Below, in pieces: positions 56,608-64,000 of a stretch of 64,000 bases of DNA. Positions within the stretch are counted from its first letter, which is position 1; each line of letters opens with the position of its first letter. The stretch covers positions 1 through 64,000 of the forward strand of contig CAZUCC010000012.1 of NCBI GenBank assembly GCA_964619065.1, in the 5' to 3' direction. This stretch comes from JANXUC01 sp964619065 (lineage in GTDB: Bacteria; Acidobacteriota; Terriglobia; Terriglobales; Acidobacteriaceae). The notes under the pieces were generated by a model, which saw only the letters and a list, made by a program, of their open reading frames with translations, searched no databases and was not told the DNA's origin. Made by a program: the position numbers and the translations under genes.

Positions 56608-57774
56608 ATGAAGCCACGTAAAATTGCGGTTGTGACCACATCCCGCGCCGACGCGGGGCATCTGCATTGGATTTTGAAAGATCTTGCGGCGCATCCCCGT
56701 GTCGACTTGCGGCTGATCAGCATGGGCGCGCATTTATCGCCGGAATTCGGTCACACCGGCAAGGAGTTGCTCAAGAAAGGATTGCGGCCGCACGCCACCA
56801 TTGAGTGTCTGATCAGTTCCGATACCGACGTCGGCATGGCGAAAACCATCGGCGTGGCGACTCTGGGGTTAGCCGATGCTCTGGGCGAGATGCGGCCGGA
56901 GATTTTGCTTCTTACCGCGGATCGCTACGAAATGCTGGCGCCTGCAGCAGTCGCGTTGGCTTTGCGCATACCGCTGGCTCACATCGAAGGGGGCGAAGTT
57001 AGCGAGGGTGCGATTGACGACGCCGTGCGCAATGCCATCACGAAGATGAGCCATTTGCACTTTGCCTGCACGCGCAATGCCCGCGAGCGCATTGTGCGCA
57101 TGGGCGAGGAACCGTGGCGCGTGCATTTCACCGGCAGCCCTTCGCTCGACCAGTTGCGCCGGGGGCGCTTGCTCAGCCGCGCGCAGGTCGAACGGGAGCT
57201 AGCGATTTCGCTGAAAGGCGAGACCGTAGTTGTTGTGTACCATCCCGTAACGCTACTGCGAGATACGACACGGGAATCCGCTGCATTGTTCGCGGCCTTG
57301 TCTGGAATCGATGCGCGGTTTGTCTTTGTATACCCGAATGCTGATGCCGGTAGCCGCAAGCTGATTGATCGCACCAAGAAATTTATTGCGCTGCATCCAA
57401 GCGCCCGCTTGTTCGTGAATCTCGATCATCGCATCTACCTGAGCTTGCTGAGACATTCGACGGCGCTGGTGGGGAATTCCAGTAGTGGAATCATCGAAGC
57501 GACATCGCTGGGGTTGCCGGTTGTGAACGTTGGAGTGCGGCAAGAGGGGAGGGACCATGCCTCCAATGTGCTGGACGTGGCGGCATCGGTCTACGCAATC
57601 CGTGCCGCCCTGGCTCAGGCCATGTCGAGCAAGTTCCGGAAGAACGTGCAAGGGATCGAGAATCCTTATGGTGATGGCGATGCCGCTAGGAAGATTGTGA
57701 AACTGCTCACTATGGTTCCACTAGGGGAAAAGCTACTTTTCAAGCGCAACGACTGGACGAGGCCTTCCTATTAG
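56608..57774 (+). CDS. UDP-N-acetylglucosamine 2-epimerase, hydrolysing type (NeuC/LegG-like)
   Basis: A 388-aa protein of the GT-B-like epimerase family. The N-terminal motif T-T-S-R-A-D-A-G-H matches the T-G-[ST]-R-A-[DE]-[YF]-G of hydrolysing epimerases. Later motifs are L-L-T-A-D-R-Y-E, H-I-E-G-G-E-V-S-E-G-A-I-D-D near residue 140 and N-S-S-S-G-I-I-E near residue 290. The hydrolysing NeuC/LegG type releases a free 2-epimerised sugar as a precursor of sialic or legionaminic-type acids. It abuts the aminotransferase gene with no gap. No nonulosonate synthase (NeuB) is visible nearby, so the product is uncertain. Confidence 0.87.
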   Translation: MKPRKIAVVTTSRADAGHLHWILKDLAAHPRVDLRLISMGAHLSPEFGHTGKELLKKGLRPHATIECLISSDTDVGMAKTIGVATLGLADALGEMRPEILLLTADRYEMLAPAAVALALRIPLAHIEGGEVSEGAIDDAVRNAITKMSHLHFACTRNARERIVRMGEEPWRVHFTGSPSLDQLRRGRLLSRAQVERELAISLKGETVVVVYHPVTLLRDTTRESAALFAALSGIDARFVFVYPNADAGSRKLIDRTKKFIALHPSARLFVNLDHRIYLSLLRHSTALVGNSSSGIIEATSLGLPVVNVGVRQEGRDHASNVLDVAASVYAIRAALAQAMSSKFRKNVQGIENPYGDGDAARKIVKLLTMVPLGEKLLFKRNDWTRPSY

Positions 57775-58893
57775 ATGAGGATTCCACTAGCTAAGCCGGA
57801 GATTCTGGAATCCGATATCGATGCCGTCGTGGGTGTGCTGCGAACTCCACAATTAGCGCTGGGCCCTAAGCTAGCCGAGTTCGAAGTAGCGATAGGCGCA
57901 TATGTCGGCTCTCCTTTCGCGGTCGCCGTGAACTCGGGAACTTCGGCGCTGCATCTTGCTGTCCGCTGCCTCGACCTGCACGAAGGTGACGAAGTGATTG
58001 TGCCTTCGTTCGCGTTCGCCGCTGTGGCCAACGTGTTGTTGCAAGAAAAACTCACGCCAGTATTTGTCGACATCGATCCGCGCGCGCTGAACGCGACTCC
58101 ATCTGCGATTGAAGAGGTTATCGGCCCGCGAACGCGGGCTGTGCTGGTGGTGCACACATTTGGATATCCGGCGGAGATCGATACCATTCACGAAATCACA
58201 CAGAGGCACAAACTTGCACTGATCGAAGACGCTTGCGAGGCATTGGGAGCGGAGGTTCGAGGGAAGAAGGTAGGAACCTTCGGCGACGCGGGATTGTTCG
58301 CCTTTTACCCGAACAAACAGATCACCACGGGAGAAGGTGGGATGCTCGTGACTTCCAATCCTGGAATTGCCCGCTGCGCCAAAGTGCTGCGCAGTCAGGG
58401 AAAGGACGACTCGCTGGACTGGGCAGTACAGCACGCGGAGGCTGGATACAGCTACCGCATCGCAGATATCAACTGTGTCCTCGGCACCGCGCAGTTATCC
58501 CGCATCGAGGCCATCCTCAAGCAGAGAGAGAAGCTTGCAGCATCCTACGATACGCGGCTGCGCGACTGCACGACCGTGCAGCCGCCGCCTTTGGAGTGTA
58601 ACTATGGCCGTATCAGTTGGTTCGCTTACGTGATCCAATTGATGCCACAATTCTGTAGGGAGGATCGCGACCGTGCATGGCGAAGCTTGCAGGATCGCAG
58701 TATCGGCGCTGGGCGGTACTTTGCACCATTGCACGGCCAGCCCGCGCTGCTGGGACGGTATCGCCAAGGCGGTTCCCTCGCGGTCACTGAATCGGTTGCC
58801 GGGCGCGTTCTGGCGCTGCCATTCTTTGTGGGGATGACTGAAGCTGACGTGGATGAAGTCTGCACCGCGTTGAAGGGTCTTCTGCGTTCGTGA
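57775..58893 (+). CDS. DegT/DnrJ/EryC1-family nucleotide-sugar aminotransferase
   Basis: A 372-aa PLP enzyme of the sugar aminotransferase family. N-S-G-T-S-A-L-H near residue 53 binds the cofactor phosphate. Asp152 in I-E-D-A-C-E-A contacts the PLP ring nitrogen. Lys181 in F-Y-P-N-K-Q-I-T-T-G-E-G-G forms the Schiff base. The ATG starts directly after the epimerase stop, so the two are co-translated and likely act on one sugar for surface glycans. No glycosyltransferase is adjacent. Confidence 0.93.
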   Translation: MRIPLAKPEILESDIDAVVGVLRTPQLALGPKLAEFEVAIGAYVGSPFAVAVNSGTSALHLAVRCLDLHEGDEVIVPSFAFAAVANVLLQEKLTPVFVDIDPRALNATPSAIEEVIGPRTRAVLVVHTFGYPAEIDTIHEITQRHKLALIEDACEALGAEVRGKKVGTFGDAGLFAFYPNKQITTGEGGMLVTSNPGIARCAKVLRSQGKDDSLDWAVQHAEAGYSYRIADINCVLGTAQLSRIEAILKQREKLAASYDTRLRDCTTVQPPPLECNYGRISWFAYVIQLMPQFCREDRDRAWRSLQDRSIGAGRYFAPLHGQPALLGRYRQGGSLAVTESVAGRVLALPFFVGMTEADVDEVCTALKGLLRS

Positions 58894-58937
58894 TGAGCAC
58901 ATCCAAACCCGGGATGATTCGGGGCTAGAATGAACCC

Positions 58938-59084
58938 ATGCAACGGAAGGTGTTTTGGATCGCATTCATTGTCCTGGGTTTAGTGGCGGACTTTACGCTG
59001 TCGATCTGGTGGGCGCTCATAGCCACGATTCCGATCGTTTTTATCAGTTGGTGGGTCGCTTATCGCAGCAATTGGTTCGAATGA
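58938..59084 (+). CDS. 48-aa membrane protein
   Basis: An open frame of 49 codons encoding MQRKVFWIAFIVLGLVADFT and a second hydrophobic stretch WWALIATIPIVFISWWVAY, ending SNWFE. It has two adjacent membrane segments with a basic start. No strong Shine-Dalgarno is seen. It lies 44 bases after the aminotransferase on the same strand and may be in its transcript. Its function is unknown. Confidence 0.5.
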   Translation: MQRKVFWIAFIVLGLVADFTLSIWWALIATIPIVFISWWVAYRSNWFE

Positions 59085-59169
59085 GCCTTGCGGCCCGCAC
59101 AGGCGAGAGTCCTTAGCCTGCCCTGAGCGAAGCGAATGGGCCCGCGCCTCCATCGTTTTTTAGTTGTGC

Positions 59170-59898
59170 TCAGAAAGGCCGCAAGACATATAGTAGATTT
59201 CCCGTGGCAGGCCATCGCCGCGGCTGCCCAGTGCGGTAGTCCAGCACGATTCGCTCTGCCACTGTTAGACCCGCTCCCCGGAAGAGTTTAGCCATCTCAC
59301 CCGTAGTAAATACGTGGCCTTGCGTTATGACTTCGCGTCCGCCTGTCTGCCACTTCAAGGGGACCTCTCCGTTGCCTTCCGCCGGGAGAAACATATCGCG
59401 CAGAAGGCGTTGCAACACAGTGAGTGCGCCACACTCGGCAGCGTTGTAACGATGCAGCACGTCCAGGAAAATCAGGCCCTGGCTAGTGCAAGACCGCGCC
59501 AGATTCTTGAGCGCCGTCACCCGCAGCTCACCACTTGGTACGTGCCCTAGTACGTTCCACAGACAGAGCACGGCGTCGAACTGCCTGCCGGTATCGGGTA
59601 GCGTTTCGATTCTTGAGTCCCATACTTCCCAGCCCGCCGGAATGAGCGCTCGCATCCCGAAGCTCGGTTCCACCAGCACAATCTGATGAATGCCCGCCTC
59701 GGCAGCAATTTGCAATGCCCGGTGTCCATCTCCGGCGCCTACGTCGAGCAAAGACGCGGCCGCAGCAGGTATATGTCGTAGGATCTCCTCGTCCACCGCC
59801 GTGAGGTACGCGCTGCGGCGCTGGCTGAGTTTGCGAAAGCCAGGCGCGATTCGGTCATAAGCCGTGATGGCATCCAGCATGTTCTCGTCTTGAGGCAT
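59170..59898 (-). CDS. class I SAM-dependent methyltransferase
   Basis: A 242-aa enzyme. Motif I L-L-D-V-G-A-G-D-G near residue 51 binds SAM. It is followed by an acidic V-L-V-E-P-S near residue 75 and a motif IV-like D-A-V-L-C-L-W-N-V-L-G-H near residue 108. The last 60 residues include F-T-T-G-E-M-A-K-L-F-R-G-A-G-L, typical of small-molecule methyltransferases. The substrate is unknown. The start could be ATG 59898 or M7 (59880). The gene stands alone, divergent from the AsmA-like gene. Confidence 0.83.
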   Translation of the reverse strand: MPQDENMLDAITAYDRIAPGFRKLSQRRSAYLTAVDEEILRHIPAAAASLLDVGAGDGHRALQIAAEAGIHQIVLVEPSFGMRALIPAGWEVWDSRIETLPDTGRQFDAVLCLWNVLGHVPSGELRVTALKNLARSCTSQGLIFLDVLHRYNAAECGALTVLQRLLRDMFLPAEGNGEVPLKWQTGGREVITQGHVFTTGEMAKLFRGAGLTVAERIVLDYRTGQPRRWPATGNLLYVLRPF

Positions 59899-60027
59899 TT
59901 AGGGAGTCGTTTCTCGGTCTCGGCAAGTATCGGGAATTCCATCCTACTTCGCCGCCTTCCATCCTGTGCTATGCTTTTTCCTCCCGTCACTATCGTACCG
60001 GCCTTGTGTGCTTTCTTGGGAGGCTCT

Positions 60028-61671
60028 ATGAAAGGAATTCTGCGCTACGTTCTGATCGCGGCGGGCGTGTTGTTGCTGCTGCTCATCGCGGTTCCGTTTT
60101 TTCTCAGCCCCAATCAATTTCGTCCTACCATTGAAGAAAAGCTCAGTGCCGCGTTGGGACGTCCGGTCAAAGTAGGCAACATGAGCGTGTCGCTATTTTC
60201 AGGATCGCTGGCGGCTGACGATCTCTCGATTGCCGATGACCCTGCATTCAGCAAGTCTCCATTTCTTACGGCGAAGTCCTTGAAGGTCGGCGTGGAGATG
60301 ATGCCGCTGATTTTCTCCAAGGCACTGCACGTCACCGGCGTGACCATTGAGAAGCCGGAAGTATCGTTAGTGAAAAATGCCGAAGGGAAGTGGAACTTTT
60401 CTTCTCTGGCAACATCGGACTCGAAACCAGCTCCGAAAGCCGGGGGTGAGTCCGGCGGCGGGACACCCGATTTCTCTGTGCGGAAATTGCAGCTCAAGGA
60501 TGGACGCGTAACCGTCAGCTCGACGGCATCCTCGAAACGCCATGTCTATGACGACTTGCAACTCGAGGCCTTCGATGTGTCCGCAACCTCGGCGGTTCCG
60601 TTTTCACTTACGGCGAAGCTTCCCGGCGGCGGTGGGCTGAAGGTCGCGGGCAAGGCGGGTCCCGCAGACAGTAAAGATGCTACGTTGAGTCCTCTCGATG
60701 CCAAGATCGACATCCATGGGATGGATCTCGGCGGCACAGGTTTTGTGGATGCAAGCACAGGGCTTGCCGGATCGATGGACTTTGCCAGCACGGTCTCCGC
60801 GCACAACGGCGATGCGCACGCTCAAGGAAAAGTGAAGCTCGACAAGCTGCAGCTTCGCAAGGGAGGAGCGCCCTCGGGTGTTCCCGTGAATGTGGATTTT
60901 GATTCGAACTATGATTTACGCCGCAGCGCGGGCAAGTTGAACGAAGGCACGGTGAAGGTAGGGAGCGCCGTGGCCCATCTCGCGGGTACCTATGATCTGC
61001 GCGGGGAGTCCGCTGTACTCAACATGAAAGTGAACGCCAAGGATATGCCAGTGCAGGATTTGCAATCGTTTCTGCCCGCGCTCGGTGTTGTGCTGCCAAA
61101 GGGATCGTCACTGCAGCAGGGAACGCTCAGTGCGAATCTGGACGCACAAGGGCCCGCAGACCGTCTAGTCACAACAGGGACGATCGGCCTGTATGCTGCT
61201 AAGCTCGCGGGTTTCGATCTGGGATCGAAGATGGCGGTGCTTTCCAGTCTCACCGGGAGCAAATCGAACCCAGACACTTCCATCCAAAAACTGACATCGA
61301 ATGTACGGGTTGCGCCGGAAGGAATTCGCACGGATGCCATGGACCTCGTAATTCCCGCGCTCGGTGAAGTGACGGGTGGCGGGACCATGTCGGCGGACAA
61401 TAACCTGGACTTCCGCATGGTCGCTGCGCTGAGTTCATCGAACGGTGTTACGGGCGCGGTGGGCGGATTGCTGGGTGGCGGCGGAGGAGGGAAGGGGACG
61501 AAATTACCCTTCCGGATTCAAGGCACGGCGGCCGATCCGAAGTTCGTGCCTGACGTTGGTGGTGTGGCTAGCGGAATGCTAGGCTCGCTGGCAGGAAATC
61601 TTACGAAGGGCCAGAAGGGCAAACCTGGGTTATCGGATGCTTTGGGTGGGTTATTCGGGAAAAAGGACTAA
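60028..61671 (+). CDS. AsmA-family protein
   Basis: A 547-aa protein. One N-terminal membrane anchor (YVLIAAGVLLLLLIAVPFFL) precedes the AsmA-type start N-Q-F-R-P-T-I-E-E-K-L-S-A-A-L-G-R-P-V. A long repetitive beta-rich periplasmic region and the AsmA-like C-terminal domain follow (about residues 330-480: L-N-M-K-V-N-A-K-D-M-P-V...D-N-N-L-D-F-R). The end is Gly/Lys-rich. Members bridge the inner and outer membranes and are linked to lipid transport. ATG 60028 has GGGAGG. Confidence 0.87.
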   Translation: MKGILRYVLIAAGVLLLLLIAVPFFLSPNQFRPTIEEKLSAALGRPVKVGNMSVSLFSGSLAADDLSIADDPAFSKSPFLTAKSLKVGVEMMPLIFSKALHVTGVTIEKPEVSLVKNAEGKWNFSSLATSDSKPAPKAGGESGGGTPDFSVRKLQLKDGRVTVSSTASSKRHVYDDLQLEAFDVSATSAVPFSLTAKLPGGGGLKVAGKAGPADSKDATLSPLDAKIDIHGMDLGGTGFVDASTGLAGSMDFASTVSAHNGDAHAQGKVKLDKLQLRKGGAPSGVPVNVDFDSNYDLRRSAGKLNEGTVKVGSAVAHLAGTYDLRGESAVLNMKVNAKDMPVQDLQSFLPALGVVLPKGSSLQQGTLSANLDAQGPADRLVTTGTIGLYAAKLAGFDLGSKMAVLSSLTGSKSNPDTSIQKLTSNVRVAPEGIRTDAMDLVIPALGEVTGGGTMSADNNLDFRMVAALSSSNGVTGAVGGLLGGGGGGKGTKLPFRIQGTAADPKFVPDVGGVASGMLGSLAGNLTKGQKGKPGLSDALGGLFGKKD

Positions 61672-61703
61672 AAATCACCCAGGTTCGCTAAATTGAGCAA
61701 CGA

Positions 61704-61731
61704 AACGGCGCTGGATTTCTCCAGCGCCGTT
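61704..61731. terminator. bidirectional hairpin terminator
   Basis: A perfect 11-bp stem, AACGGCGCTGG (61704-61714) and its complement (61721-61731), with a 6-base loop and a T5 run shortly after. It lies between convergent genes. Confidence 0.8.
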
Positions 61732-61751
61732 CACCATTTTTGTGAAACTTC

Positions 61752-62834
61752 TCAATGCTTGAACGTCAGTGCCAGGCCCGTGGTGAAGAGAACATCGTTA
61801 TTCTTGTTGCCTGGTATTGCATTGCTGGTGTAGCGGTCGCTGAAGCCCATCTGCCATCCCAGCCAGGTGTTGAGCTTGGTGGTGAAGCCCAAATCTAGAG
61901 CTGTGCGGTAGCCGCGACCGTCGTTCAGGTTGGGATAGTAGTAGAAACGTTGCGTGAACAGTGAAGCAGCGCCCAACTTGTGGCTGAAGTCATCGCCCAC
62001 GGTTGCGCCGACAAAGTTGCCGGTATGCGCCGGAAAGAAAACGAGCGTTACTGGATCCGTGAATGCAGCGTAACTCTCCCGCGTGTAATTTGCGCCGCCT
62101 AGAAGATCAAGCGTCGTGTGGCTGTTCTTGATCGCATGGAATCCCAGACCACCGGTCAAGATGGAGCGGATGTCGAGATGCTGGAGATCGTCAGTCTGGA
62201 AATCTCCTGCTCCGAAAGCAAATGCCCGCGGCGTCAAATTCCGGTCGTAGCGAATGCCACCGAGAATTGCATTCGCTGTTGTGCTCGGAGTCGCGCCGGC
62301 TTTGTCGTTGGTCGAATAGATAGAGTTCGCATACAGAGTGATCTTGTCGTTGTTCGTGGGTCGTACCGCATTGAGCCCCAAGTTCAGGTTCTTAGTTTCA
62401 CTGTTGCCACGCGCGAGCGCAAAGCCAAAATTGAGCCCACCCGACCAGTTGCGAGTAAACGATGGATGCAGAGACGCCTCGTAGGCCGCCTGCTCGGCTT
62501 CCGAGCGGATCACTCCGACGGTAGCCTTGGGAATGTGGACACCGCCCTGGGGTGTAGCGACCACCAGATCGGCGTCCTGCGTTGCCACGGCACCTGACAC
62601 CAGGCTCTTGTCCGGAGTGGCCACGTAAAGCTTCTTCTCGGAGGAGAGATCTTGAATCGACGTCCAGCTGATGTTGAGGTCGCCTGCGTAGTCTGTTTTC
62701 ACCAACAAAGTCTTGCCATCGGACTTGACGATCGTTCCTGTAATTCGATCACCGTTTTTGAGCGTTACCTGCTCGGCACTTGCAGCCAACGACCCCATCG
62801 CAACCATAAGCAGAAATAGTCCCAAGCGTTTCAT
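61752..62834 (-). CDS. DUF481 outer-membrane protein (YdiY-like)
   Basis: A 360-aa protein. A signal peptide ends at S-A-E near residue 20. A small SH3-like domain follows, with Q-V-T-L-K-N-G-D-R-I-T-G-T-I-V near residue 23. A DUF481 beta barrel (about 130-360) begins W-S-G-G-L-N-F-G-F-A-L-A-R-G-N-S-E-T and ends in an aromatic/Lys/His strand T-G-L-A-L-T-F-K-H. It is predicted to be an outer-membrane barrel with no known substrate. The gene stands alone between a terminator and a 311-base intergenic stretch. Confidence 0.87.
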   Translation of the reverse strand: MKRLGLFLLMVAMGSLAASAEQVTLKNGDRITGTIVKSDGKTLLVKTDYAGDLNISWTSIQDLSSEKKLYVATPDKSLVSGAVATQDADLVVATPQGGVHIPKATVGVIRSEAEQAAYEASLHPSFTRNWSGGLNFGFALARGNSETKNLNLGLNAVRPTNNDKITLYANSIYSTNDKAGATPSTTANAILGGIRYDRNLTPRAFAFGAGDFQTDDLQHLDIRSILTGGLGFHAIKNSHTTLDLLGGANYTRESYAAFTDPVTLVFFPAHTGNFVGATVGDDFSHKLGAASLFTQRFYYYPNLNDGRGYRTALDLGFTTKLNTWLGWQMGFSDRYTSNAIPGNKNNDVLFTTGLALTFKH

Positions 62835-63145
62835 TGGATTTTGTACCTCAGGGAGTGAGATTTTTCACCGGAATAAGAATCTAGAACAGATGCACAATCC
62901 TGGACGCAGACGTGAGTGGCGGACTGAAAGTCACAGGGCTTTGTATGGCAGATTTTATCATTGGATGCTGGGGAAATTGCGAAAAGATACCATCTCAAAT
63001 TGCGAACTTGCTTCTGTAGCGCGTGAGCGTTCTCCGCTTTTGGGAGCACGAAGGTACTGACGCCGTTATTTTTCTGTGCAGCTGGTCTCCGCCCGGTACA
63101 GTTGTAGAAACTCTTGCCGATGAGATGGAGTAGAGGTCGTTAGCC
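62835..63145. other. intergenic stretch, nothing recognised
   Basis: 311 bases between divergent genes. It presumably holds both promoters, but no convincing -35/-10 pair, hairpin or repeat is seen. Confidence 0.5.
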
Positions 63146-64000
63146 TTGTCGAACCCTGCCGCTGCTCAGGTGCAGAATTCGCAAAGTGTACGCTTTGTGG
63201 CGCGGCAACCCATCTTTGACCGTCAGCGGCGTCTCTTTGGCTATGAATTGCTCTTTCGCGACAGTTGGACAAACAGCTTTGGCAACACGAATCCTGATGT
63301 TGCCTGTCGCAGCACATTGGACAGCTCTCTCCTCATGGGCCTCGATCTTTTGTGCGAGCAAAGTGTCGGATTCTTCAATTGCACTCGCGAAACGCTTCTG
63401 GCTGAGTATATGACCCTGCTCCCCAGGGAGCGGGTTGTGCTTGAAATTTTGGAGAGTGTCCCACCTGACCAGGAAGTGATCGAAGCTTGTACCAAGTTGA
63501 AAGGCGTGGGCTACCGGCTGGCTTTGGATGATTTTGTCGCCAACGATCCCCGCCGCGGAATGATCCCGCTCGCTGACATGCTGAAGGTAGATTGGATGGC
63601 GACGACGGTCGACGAGTGTCGCGAATTGATTAAGGAGCACTCCCGCCCAGACCTAATGTTCCTGGCGGAAAAGATCGAAACGCAGGAAGAACTCCAAATT
63701 GCGCTCGATCTCGGCTTCCACTATTTCCAAGGCTATTTTTTCCAGAAACCGGTGATTCTGCATACTCGCGAAATTTCGCCGATGCAGATTCACGCTTTGT
63801 GTCTGCTGCGCGAAGTCTCTCAGGCGATGGTGGACCTGGATGAGGTCGAACGGCAGATCAAGGCCGATGCTTCGCTCTGTTACCGCTTGTTACGTTATCT
63901 GAACTCATCGGCATTTTTCTTCACCGCGGAAATCCGCTCCGTCCGCCATGCGCTCATGGTGCTGGGAGAAAAGCAGATTCGCAAATGGGTGGCGCTGGTG
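63146..64000 (+). CDS. EAL-HDOD (YuxH-type) signalling protein, 3' end beyond window
   Basis: 285 codons are visible and open to the window edge. The start is a TTG (63146) with AGAGG upstream; no ATG lies before the conserved V-A-R-Q-P-I-F-D-R. The EAL-like domain (about residues 18-200) has G-Y-E-L-L-F-R in place of a canonical EAL and L-E-I-L-E, L-A-L-D-D-F and L-K-V-D later. An HDOD domain starts near residue 215 (D-L-D-E-V-E-R-Q-I-K-A-D-A-S-L-C-Y-R-L-L-R). Such EAL-HDOD proteins often bind but may not hydrolyse c-di-GMP. It is cut by the window end. Confidence 0.88.
   Translation, partial: MSNPAAAQVQNSQSVRFVARQPIFDRQRRLFGYELLFRDSWTNSFGNTNPDVACRSTLDSSLLMGLDLLCEQSVGFFNCTRETLLAEYMTLLPRERVVLEILESVPPDQEVIEACTKLKGVGYRLALDDFVANDPRRGMIPLADMLKVDWMATTVDECRELIKEHSRPDLMFLAEKIETQEELQIALDLGFHYFQGYFFQKPVILHTREISPMQIHALCLLREVSQAMVDLDEVERQIKADASLCYRLLRYLNSSAFFFTAEIRSVRHALMVLGEKQIRKWVALV

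Overview
The window looks like a draft scaffold from an acidobacterium, probably class Terriglobia (Acidobacteriales). The signs are Oar-like TonB-dependent receptors with an N-terminal carboxypeptidase-regulatory domain, a dispersed GTCATTCCGA-type intergenic repeat, a bactofilin, a Kdo pathway and many TTG/GTG starts. The taxonomy is inferred from gene style only. A run of ten N (12754-12763) splits one ABC-F gene and shows that this is a scaffolded draft.

Layout. 0.2-13.8 kb holds envelope and housekeeping genes: PilZ protein, kdsC, a TPR protein, a PBP1A-type penicillin-binding protein with a small membrane gene, proS, kdsD, msrB, a bactofilin and the gapped ABC-F ATPase. 14-27.4 kb holds two TonB-dependent receptors, a YncE-like propeller, the remnant of a third receptor with a duplicated small downstream gene, a methyl-accepting chemotaxis protein, a secreted TPR protein, a GNAT acetyltransferase and a secreted beta-helix protein.

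27.4-37.5 kb is an integrated element of about 10 kb. It is bounded by a perfect 70-bp direct repeat that is the 3' part of tRNA-Pro(UGG). Between the repeats lie a tyrosine recombinase, an exported trypsin-like protease, a ribbon-helix-helix protein preceded by iteron-like TGGTGACA repeats, two small unknowns, a tape-measure protein, an HK97-gp10-like protein, an HK97-type major capsid protein, more unknowns and a DUF4145 protein. No terminase, portal, prohead protease, tail tube or baseplate gene is visible. All ORFs are intact. It is either a reduced prophage or a capsid-carrying satellite-like element, and it is the best candidate here for something undescribed.

37.5-48.2 kb holds a 2H phosphoesterase, a UDP-glucose-dehydrogenase paralogue lacking the catalytic cysteine, tRNA-His, glnD, and an Lrp-type regulator divergent from a tyrosine/homogentisate operon: hppD, hmgA, an unrecognised gene, then fumarylacetoacetase. 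No maleylacetoacetate isomerase is present, so the unrecognised gene is of interest. 48.2-64 kb holds a secreted protein of five DUF3395-like repeats, a PHP-type phosphatase, an aldehyde dehydrogenase, a PepSY protein, a TolC plus membrane-fusion pair without an inner-membrane pump, a glycine-zipper lipoprotein, a nucleotide-sugar epimerase with a DegT aminotransferase, a methyltransferase, an AsmA-like protein, a DUF481 outer-membrane protein and, running off the end, an EAL-HDOD protein.

All functions are read from motifs by eye. No database search was possible.
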